Shown: piece after piece, positions 31,440 to 37,478 of the stretch
Layout: the number at the start of each line of letters is the position of its first letter
How positions within the stretch are numbered: position 1 is the stretch's first letter
Source of the DNA: CAZCJA01 sp964499015
GTDB taxonomy: Bacteria; Elusimicrobiota; Elusimicrobia; F11
Direction: 5' to 3'
DNA length: 39,642 bases
Assembly (NCBI GenBank): GCA_964499015.1
Contig: CAZCJA010000011.1
Coordinates: forward strand, 1 to 39,642
Position numbers and translations under genes: made by a program
The notes under the pieces: model-generated
The model's input: the letters and a program-made list of their open reading frames with translations, nothing else
Told to the model about the DNA's origin: nothing
Databases searched by the model: none

Positions 31440-32765
31440 ATGCCGACGCGCGGGCGACCTCTCTTTCTCTTTGCCTTTCTTTGTGCCCTTCCGCTCGTGG
31501 GCGCCGAACCCCCAACGGGAGACCCAGCCTTGATCAACGTCAAAACCCTTGCCCCGAATATCCGCGTCGAGATGCGCTATGCCACTACCAACAATTTCAC
31601 AAAGGTCGTTTTGTACGACGCCGACGTGTGCCTGCTGAACGAACCGGCGGCCAAACGCTTGGCGCGGGTCCAGGCGAGGCTGGAGAAAGAAGGACTCGGC
31701 CTTAAAATTTGGGACTGCTACCGGCCCTTGGACGTTCAGCAAAAACTGTGGGACGTCGTGCCCGACGATCGCTACGTGGCCAATCCGCAGAAAGGCTCGC
31801 GCCACAACCGCGGCGCTTCTGTTGATCTCACCTTGGTTGATAAGGACGGCAAAGAACTGGAGATGCCCACCGGTTTCGACGACTTCTCGGAAAAAGCCCA
31901 CCGTGATTTCTACAAACTCTCCAACAAGGCGATTCACAACCGCGAGAAGCTTCAGCGCGTGATGGAAAGCGAAGGCTTCATCGGCCTGCCCACCGAGTGG
32001 TGGCATTTTGACGATCCGCAGTGGCAGAGCTATGCTCTACGCAATGAACCTCTCAGCTCGCCCAATCTGTTGGTGGACCAAATGACCTCGACCGCTTCTT
32101 TTAAACTGCCGGACACTTCCACGCAAGTCCTGCTCGTTCTGACAGACAGCTGGGACGCGGTTCCCGGCAAATTAATTCGTTTTGAGAAAAAGGGGAGTTC
32201 CTGGAAAAAGATGGGCGACGCGATCACGGTTGCCGTGGGCTTGAAAGGCATGGCCTGGGGCCAAGGACTGCACAACGCGCAGGAGACGGGGCCGCAGAAA
32301 AAGGAAGGGGACTTAAAAGCCACCGCCGGCGTGTTTCCCGTCGGCAAAGCGTATGGCTACACCCCGTCGGCCCCGCCCAGCAGCAAATGGCCCTATCAAC
32401 AAGTGGACGACACCTGGCGCTGCGTGGACGATCCAACCTCGCCGTCGTACAATCAAATCAAGCCTGTTAAAGAATCCGACGCCAAAGATTTTAACTCCGC
32501 GGAAAAAATGAAACGTTCGGACCATCTCTATAGCTGGGTGATCAACGTTGAACAAAATTCGCCCACCGTCCTCAAAGGGTGCGGCAGCTGCATTTTCCTG
32601 CACGTCTGGCGGAACACCGGCTCCGGGACCGAAGGCTGCACCGCGATGCCTGAAGAAAAAATGGTGGAGTTGCTCAAATGGCTCGATCCGGCCAAGAAAC
32701 CGCTGATTGTGCAGTTGCCCACGGCCGAATACGCCCGCCTGAAAGAAGCCTGGAAACTTCCTTAA
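31440..32765 (+). CDS. Fused D-Ala-D-Ala dipeptidase (VanX/DdpX type) and L,D-transpeptidase (YkuD-like)
   Basis: The 441-residue precursor has a signal peptide (about 1-22) and acts in the periplasm. The N-terminal domain (about 30-205) is a peptidase M15D: zinc ligands H122 and D129 (SRHNRGASVD) and H189, catalytic E186 (TEWWH), and R95 (CYRP) for substrate. The C-terminal domain (about 210-438) follows the YkuD fold: EGDLKATAGVFPVG (289-302), then H388 and, eleven residues later, C400 in TEGC, where SHGC is usual. The fusion would remove D-Ala-D-Ala and also make or edit 3-3 crosslinks or lipoprotein links in peptidoglycan (inference). It lacks a ribosome site and follows a TATAAT. Confidence 0.85.
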   Translation: MPTRGRPLFLFAFLCALPLVGAEPPTGDPALINVKTLAPNIRVEMRYATTNNFTKVVLYDADVCLLNEPAAKRLARVQARLEKEGLGLKIWDCYRPLDVQQKLWDVVPDDRYVANPQKGSRHNRGASVDLTLVDKDGKELEMPTGFDDFSEKAHRDFYKLSNKAIHNREKLQRVMESEGFIGLPTEWWHFDDPQWQSYALRNEPLSSPNLLVDQMTSTASFKLPDTSTQVLLVLTDSWDAVPGKLIRFEKKGSSWKKMGDAITVAVGLKGMAWGQGLHNAQETGPQKKEGDLKATAGVFPVGKAYGYTPSAPPSSKWPYQQVDDTWRCVDDPTSPSYNQIKPVKESDAKDFNSAEKMKRSDHLYSWVINVEQNSPTVLKGCGSCIFLHVWRNTGSGTEGCTAMPEEKMVELLKWLDPAKKPLIVQLPTAEYARLKEAWKLP

Positions 32766-32773
32766 CAGGGACC

Positions 32774-33298
32774 ATGATTTCCGACACCAAATTCGAACTG
32801 CGGGCCTACGGCGCGATGTCGGTCTTAATCCAAAGCGCCAACGCGTTTCAAGAAGCCGTTCTCACCAGCCACCCTTCTTTTAAAGAACTGCCGCCGGCCA
32901 AACAAGGACAAATTCTTCTACTCACCATGCTCACGCTGCTGTTCGACGGCCAGCAATTTTTTTGGGACCAGGTGTTGGCCGACAAACAAGCCGCCGAACG
33001 GTTCGAGCGTTTTTTCTACACCGTGTTCCGCGATGTCACCAGCGTCAACCCGTCGAAACGGCTCAAAGACCATCGCGCTCATATTGAATTGGAAGGGGAA
33101 GCCGGACGCGGAACGTATTTAGGTCAGCGCATCAATTCCGATGTGATGGGCGGCGCCGAGCCGGACACCGTGACGGCGATTAACGAATTGTATGCGGGTC
33201 TTGTTAAATCCTACCAACGGGCCCTCGGCCAAATTTGGGACATGCCGGACGAAGCCTTGGCCCAAGCGAAAACGGAATTGACCCAACTCCCTTCTTAA
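32774..33298 (+). CDS. Hypothetical protein
   Basis: The 174-residue protein is soluble and looks mostly helical. I recognise no family. Two hydrophobic stretches (SVLIQSANAF and ILLLTMLTLLF) are too short for a clear membrane span. AGGG lies only three bases before the ATG. The gene begins eight bases after the dipeptidase/transpeptidase stop and is probably co-transcribed. Its last four bases overlap the convergent aminopeptidase gene. A longer ORF from 32678 lies inside the previous gene. Confidence 0.65.
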   Translation: MISDTKFELRAYGAMSVLIQSANAFQEAVLTSHPSFKELPPAKQGQILLLTMLTLLFDGQQFFWDQVLADKQAAERFERFFYTVFRDVTSVNPSKRLKDHRAHIELEGEAGRGTYLGQRINSDVMGGAEPDTVTAINELYAGLVKSYQRALGQIWDMPDEALAQAKTELTQLPS

Positions 33299-35727
33299 GA
33301 CTCGAATCCCTTGGTGAGCTTGTTGATCGCCTCTTCAGCGAGGCGCTTTAGGCGGCCGTCGCGGTCGCCGGTGGTGAGTTTTTTCAGCGCCGGCACCGCG
33401 CGTTCGTCGCCCAGTTCCTGCAGGGCGCGGGCCGCCGCGGTTTGCATCAATAAAAACGTGTCGGTGGTTAAGTCCACCAGCCGGTTGCGCACCGCTTCGG
33501 TCGCGGGCTTGAACTGCATGAGCGCGCGCAAGGCGGCCATGCGCAGGCGCTGATGATGGCCGGGCTTGGTGTGATTCAGCAGCGTCGGGATCCAGGCGGC
33601 GTTGCGAGAGATGGCCATGGCTTCCAGCGCCGCTTGGCGAAGAACGTCGTTCCATGACTCTTTCTTAAGCGTCTCTTCGATGACGGCTTTGGCCTTTGGA
33701 TGGCGCAACGCGCTTAACAGGCGCACGCCTTCGGCTTCGACAAAATAACTTTTCTCTTTGCGGAAACATTTCTCCACGTAATCGGCGGCGGATTTGCTCT
33801 TGGTGTGGCGCAAGCCTTCGTAAATCGCGCGGCGCACTTTCGGATGGTCGATCACGTCCAGGCAATGCACCAGAACCGTCGCCGCTTCTTCGGTGCCGAT
33901 GGCGCCGATGGCGCGGGCGGTTTCGGCGCGCACGCCCCAGAACAAATCGTTGAGCAAGGTTTTCTTGAGAATATCCAGCGTTCCGGGCGAATTGCGGCGC
34001 GCGAGTTCCTGGGCGGCGTCGATGCGGCCCAGCACGTTTTTGTCTTTGGCCAGCTGCTTAAGCAGCCACGCTTCCGGTTTGTTGAAGTTGACGGTTTTCA
34101 GCACGCGGTGATCGGGATCGAACAGCACCATCTCCGGTTCCGCGGCCAGCGGGAACTTGAACAGGTGCGCTTTTTTATCAATGGTCACTTTTTCGCGTTT
34201 CTCCGTGCCTTTGACCAAAAACGCAAACTCCGTCTCGACGGTAAATAAACCCACGCCGCTGCCCTGCGCGTGCGACTGCACGAGCCGCACATTCAATTCT
34301 TTCTTCGCCGCGTCCCACCAGGCGTTCACCGTGAAGTCCGGATGCCCGGGGCCGAAAACCCACTGGTCGAAAAATTTGCGCATGTTGTAGCCGGTGGCTT
34401 TCTCGATGGCGTTGATGAGGTCGGCGGTCTCCACGACGCGCGCCTTGTTGTCGCGCACATAGATGTTGATGGCTTTCCAAAACAGGCGTTCGCCCAAAAT
34501 GCGGTGCAGCATGAACAACACCACCGAGCCTTTCTCATACAAATGCCGGTCGAACAAGTCCGACGGGCGGCGGTAGGTGCCGGTGGCGATGGAGCGGCGA
34601 TAGCGTTCTTTATCTTCGGCCAAATATTCGCGCATGTTGCCGCGGATCGCGTACAAAAATTCATCTTCGCCTTTGTCGAAGCGTTTAAACAAAGGGTCCA
34701 TATACGTGGCAAAGCTTTCGTTCAGCCAGGCGTGGCCCCAATCCTTGCAGGTCAGGTAATCGCCGAACCATTGATGGGCGAGTTCATGGGCCACCAAGTC
34801 GTCGCTGCTGTAATCGAGGGCGGCGCGTTCGTCCAAGAGAGCGTACTCGGTCTGGGTCGTGGCGGAGGTGTTCTCCATGCCGCCGAAAATAAAATCGTGC
34901 GCGGCGATCTGCGCGTATTTGGCGTAGGGATATTTAACACCGATGGAGCTGGAGAAAAACTCGAGCATCTTCGGCGTCTTGGAAAATGCGCGCAACGTAT
35001 CGGCTTCCCGGCCGCGTTCGCAGTAATACTCCACGGGCACGCCGCGCCAATTGTCTTTGATCAGGGAAAATTTTCCGACGGTGAGCGTGACCAGATACGT
35101 GGCATGGGGAATTTCCTGCTTCCAGTGGTACACGGCTTTGCCGCGGCCGCGCGAGGACTTCACCAGCCGGCCATTCGACACCGCGACATAACCGGCGGGC
35201 ACGGTGGCGATCAGTTCCGTTGTGGTGCGCTCGTGCGGCGCGTCATGGCACGGAAACCAGTAGCGCGCGTATTCGTCTTCGCCCTGGGTCCACGCTTGGC
35301 GCGGACGCTGCGGATAATTCTTGTCGGGCTTAATGAAGAACATGCCGAGCGCGGGACGGGAAACTTTATAGTCGATCTGAACGGTGATCGCGGCACCTTC
35401 GGCCACCGCGTTTTTAAGCGCCACGTTAATCAAATTGTTTTTGTACGTGTAGGACGCGGCCCGGCCGTTCACACGCACCGCTGAAATTTTGAAATTGACC
35501 GCGTCGAAAACCAGTTCCTGATTTTCGCGGCGCAGGGCGCGCAGTGTGGTGGTGGCGCGGCCCGTAAACGATTCGCGCAGGAGGTCGACCTCGAGCTCGA
35601 GCTTGATGTGTTCGGTGTCGAACGCGCGCGATGGCGCGTACGCGGGCTCCGTTCCCTTTAAAACAAAACGCCCATCGGCCGCGCCGAAGGGCACCATGCA
35701 AAACAGTTCCGCTGTCCCGTGTTCCAT
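33295..35727 (-). CDS. M1-family zinc aminopeptidase with C-terminal HEAT repeats
   Basis: The 810-residue enzyme trims N-terminal residues from peptides. It has an N-terminal beta domain (about 38-225), then the exopeptidase motif GGMEN (282-286, usually GAMEN). The zinc site is H314-E-x-x-H318 with third ligand E337 (WLNE). Residues 560-810 form HEAT-like helix pairs (LVHCLDVIDHPKVRRAIYEG and similar) instead of the ERAP1-like domain. No signal peptide is seen, so it is cytoplasmic. No ribosome site precedes the ATG; a promoter with its -10 six bases upstream suggests a leaderless message. Confidence 0.92.
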   Translation of the reverse strand: MEHGTAELFCMVPFGAADGRFVLKGTEPAYAPSRAFDTEHIKLELEVDLLRESFTGRATTTLRALRRENQELVFDAVNFKISAVRVNGRAASYTYKNNLINVALKNAVAEGAAITVQIDYKVSRPALGMFFIKPDKNYPQRPRQAWTQGEDEYARYWFPCHDAPHERTTTELIATVPAGYVAVSNGRLVKSSRGRGKAVYHWKQEIPHATYLVTLTVGKFSLIKDNWRGVPVEYYCERGREADTLRAFSKTPKMLEFFSSSIGVKYPYAKYAQIAAHDFIFGGMENTSATTQTEYALLDERAALDYSSDDLVAHELAHQWFGDYLTCKDWGHAWLNESFATYMDPLFKRFDKGEDEFLYAIRGNMREYLAEDKERYRRSIATGTYRRPSDLFDRHLYEKGSVVLFMLHRILGERLFWKAINIYVRDNKARVVETADLINAIEKATGYNMRKFFDQWVFGPGHPDFTVNAWWDAAKKELNVRLVQSHAQGSGVGLFTVETEFAFLVKGTEKREKVTIDKKAHLFKFPLAAEPEMVLFDPDHRVLKTVNFNKPEAWLLKQLAKDKNVLGRIDAAQELARRNSPGTLDILKKTLLNDLFWGVRAETARAIGAIGTEEAATVLVHCLDVIDHPKVRRAIYEGLRHTKSKSAADYVEKCFRKEKSYFVEAEGVRLLSALRHPKAKAVIEETLKKESWNDVLRQAALEAMAISRNAAWIPTLLNHTKPGHHQRLRMAALRALMQFKPATEAVRNRLVDLTTDTFLLMQTAAARALQELGDERAVPALKKLTTGDRDGRLKRLAEEAINKLTKGFES

Positions 35728-35733
35728 CGGCGG

Positions 35734-35762
35734 ATTTAAGCAAACGGCTCAGGTATTGCCAA
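35734..35762 (-). promoter_or_regulatory. Promoter of the M1 aminopeptidase gene (leaderless)
   Basis: On the minus strand TTGGCA (35762-35757), a 17-base spacer and TTAAAT (35739-35734) are followed by six bases and the ATG at 35727. Its -35 overlaps that of the divergent promoter by five bases. Confidence 0.65.
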
Positions 35763-35784
35763 TTGCGCAAACTCCCTCTAAACT
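35756..35784 (+). promoter_or_regulatory. Promoter of the TPR-protein gene (leaderless)
   Basis: TTGCCA (35756-35761), a 17-base spacer and TAAACT (35779-35784) are followed by six bases and the ATG at 35791. There is no ribosome site. It shares the near-palindrome ATTGCCAAT (35755-35763) with the divergent promoter, so one regulator or polymerase bound there could affect both. Confidence 0.65.
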
Positions 35785-35790
35785 GGGTTC

Positions 35791-36678
35791 ATGCCGCGTT
35801 TCAAATCCGTTTTAACGATCGCCGGGCTCGGACTCTTTATTGCCGGGGTTGGTTTTGCCGAGCGCAAAAAGCTTGGGGACCTGCCCACGGACGGCCGAAA
35901 ACAGCTCAAACCGAACGAAGCGAGCCTGGACCCCGTGGCCGCGCCCATCGCCGTCGAGCCGGTGGTCACCGTCGAGAATACGATTGAAAAGCCCGTGGAA
36001 AAACCGTTGGAAGACGATGTCGCCGAAGAATTTTATCAGCGCGGGCTAAAAGCGCTGAACGAGGGGAAGCTCGAGCAGGCGGAAGGGCTGTTCGACCGCG
36101 CCTTGGTCATCATGCCCTCGCATAAAGGCGCACAGGAAGGGATCGCCTACATCATGCAGACGCTGGAGGACCCTAAACCCGCGGCACCGGTGGTCAAGCC
36201 GGATGCCAAAGCCCAGCTTTTGCAGAAACTGCAGGGCAAGCTCGAAGACGAGGTGGCCAAAGACAACTGGGACGAAGCCAGTGCCATCGCCGCCAAAATG
36301 CTGGCCATCGACCCAAATCACGCCGGCGCCAAATCAAAACTGACGTTGATAAAACAGAAACTTCACGATGCCGCGGTCCTGCGGGCCAAAGAGCAGGAAG
36401 CGCAGGGTGATTACGCGGGCGCCATCGACGCCTACCGCAGCGCGCAGACCTACCGCAACGACCCGCTCATTCCGGAACTGGTCACCGGCCTGCGCAAGAA
36501 AATGGCCGAAGATAAAATGAAAAAATCGGAAGCGCTCTATTTGGAAGCCCTGCAGAAAAGCCAAGAAGGAAAAACCGACGAAGCGATTGCCCTGTGCAAA
36601 CAGGCGCTCGCCCTCAACCCCGAGAATTTCCAAGTCCAGCGCATGCTGGACCGCCTCCAGCCCCGTCCCGCCAAATAA
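35791..36678 (+). CDS. Secreted TPR-repeat protein
   Basis: The 295-residue precursor has a signal peptide (about 1-23, ending GVGFA). A Pro/Glu/Val-rich linker (about 45-75) may cross or contact peptidoglycan. TPR units follow: FYQRGLKALNEGKLEQAEGLFDRAL style near 81-105, then around 140-175, 195-225 and 245-285 (YLEALQKSQEGKTDEAI, ALALNPENF). It is a periplasmic binding scaffold without enzyme features. The ATG is preceded by a promoter rather than a ribosome site. Its stop directly abuts the stop of the convergent release-factor-like gene. Confidence 0.8.
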   Translation: MPRFKSVLTIAGLGLFIAGVGFAERKKLGDLPTDGRKQLKPNEASLDPVAAPIAVEPVVTVENTIEKPVEKPLEDDVAEEFYQRGLKALNEGKLEQAEGLFDRALVIMPSHKGAQEGIAYIMQTLEDPKPAAPVVKPDAKAQLLQKLQGKLEDEVAKDNWDEASAIAAKMLAIDPNHAGAKSKLTLIKQKLHDAAVLRAKEQEAQGDYAGAIDAYRSAQTYRNDPLIPELVTGLRKKMAEDKMKKSEALYLEALQKSQEGKTDEAIALCKQALALNPENFQVQRMLDRLQPRPAK

Positions 36679-36951
36679 TTAGCGGCGTCGGCCTTCGACG
36701 CGGTCCACCAGCTCCCGCAGCGCCAGAAACCGGTTGAGTTCGCGGCTGCGTTCCCGCTGCACCTTTATATTGAAGCCAATATACGAGAGCCTCACCGCGT
36801 TCGAGGTTTTGTTTATTTTCTGCCCGCCCTTGCCGCCGCCTTTAACGAATGTTTCCTGCACCGCCGGCAAATCAATGCCGAGGCGACTGATGCGTTCGCG
36901 CAAATCATTGAGCTTGGCCGGAGTGACCGGAGCGCCGTGGGGGAAATTCAT
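36679..36951 (-). CDS. Small RF-1-domain (GGQ) release-factor-like protein
   Basis: The 90-residue protein is little more than the peptidyl-tRNA-hydrolysing domain of class I release factors: KGGGKGGQKINKTSN has the GGQ at 42-44 and the conserved Lys/Asn context. No codon-recognition domain is present. Such stand-alone GGQ proteins (ArfB/C12orf65-like) act on stalled ribosomes (established knowledge). The C-terminal end is basic (RELVDRVEGRRR), as in ArfB where a basic tail enters the mRNA channel, but shorter. No ribosome site; TAAACT ends seven bases before the ATG. The PilZ gene ends 15 bases upstream. Confidence 0.85.
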   Translation of the reverse strand: MNFPHGAPVTPAKLNDLRERISRLGIDLPAVQETFVKGGGKGGQKINKTSNAVRLSYIGFNIKVQRERSRELNRFLALRELVDRVEGRRR

Positions 36952-36958
36952 GCGGAAG

Positions 36959-36964
36959 AGTTTA
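36959..36964 (-). promoter_or_regulatory. Possible -10 box (TAAACT) of the GGQ protein gene
   Basis: TAAACT on the minus strand ends seven bases before the ATG at 36951. The hexamer is the same as that before the TPR and PilZ genes. No good -35 lies 17 bases upstream, and read-through from the PilZ gene is possible. Confidence 0.4.
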
Positions 36965-36966
36965 GC

Positions 36967-37374
36967 TTAGGCGGTAGCGATGTGGCTGGTGGCGCCGGAG
37001 GCGTCGTCATTTTTCAGTTCAGCTTCTGAGGCTTCCATCTCGTTCAGTTTTTTCTCGAGGGCTTTATCGAGCCGCGCCCAGCTCTTAATGTACAAACCGT
37101 ACAGCGCCTTGTTGCCGGACCCAGCGCGCTTCCACACCACTTCGCAGATGCACACACTGCCCTGCCCCTGGTAATACGTCACCACGCTGACCATGGAGCC
37201 GATGGGGACGTTGTAGGTGGATTCGAGGCGCAGGCCATGCTTGGAGATATCAAGCGCCTCTGCGGGCACCACAGGCTCAACAACAGGGATCGCCGGATCG
37301 TCGCCCATGTTGAGCAGATCCACTTTGAAGTGGCCCTCGAGCCGCGGGTATTGGCGTCGGTCGCGTCCATCCAT
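36967..37374 (-). CDS. PilZ-domain protein (probable c-di-GMP receptor)
   Basis: The 135-residue cytoplasmic protein has the two PilZ signatures: R7-x3-R11 (RRQYPR) and D42-x-S44-x2-G47 (DISKHG), which clamp cyclic di-GMP. A beta-barrel pattern fills 38-105, followed by an amphipathic helix rich in Lys/Glu (about 107-125). No output domain is fused, so it acts on a partner. No ribosome site precedes the ATG; TAAACT ends six bases before it, and three phased TGACAAA repeats lie further upstream. No diguanylate cyclase is in the window; the cyclase at 25799 makes a different nucleotide. Confidence 0.85.
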   Translation of the reverse strand: MDGRDRRQYPRLEGHFKVDLLNMGDDPAIPVVEPVVPAEALDISKHGLRLESTYNVPIGSMVSVVTYYQGQGSVCICEVVWKRAGSGNKALYGLYIKSWARLDKALEKKLNEMEASEAELKNDDASGATSHIATA

Positions 37375-37380
37375 GGGAAA

Positions 37381-37386
37381 AGTTTA
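37381..37386 (-). promoter_or_regulatory. Possible -10 box (TAAACT) of the PilZ gene
   Basis: TAAACT on the minus strand ends six bases before the ATG at 37374. TTGTCA hexamers occur 11 and 22 bases upstream rather than 17, so they may be activator sites rather than a -35. Confidence 0.45.
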
Positions 37387-37397
37387 AGCGGGAGCCG

Positions 37398-37437
37398 TGA
37401 CAAAGTGATGACAAAGCCGCGCGGCCGCGGTGACAAA
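37398..37437. repeat. Three TGACAAA direct repeats phased by 11 and 22 bases
   Basis: TGACAAA occurs at 37398-37404, 37409-37415 and 37431-37437 in the 104-base space between gyrA and the PilZ gene. Start-to-start distances are 11 and 22 bases, placing all three on one face of the helix. The palindrome CGCGGCCGCG lies between copies two and three. Confidence 0.55.
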
Positions 37438-37478
37438 AAAAGGCGATTTAAGTGAAGTTTCGTTTTTGAGGCGAAAAA

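Noticed and set aside
34270..35484. 404-codon plus-strand ORF
   Set aside because: It is antisense to the well-supported M1 aminopeptidase gene and has low-complexity Val/Gly/His-rich composition with no motif.
37440..37478. Terminator after gyrA
   Set aside because: The AGGCGA copies in this stretch are direct, not inverted, so no hairpin forms.
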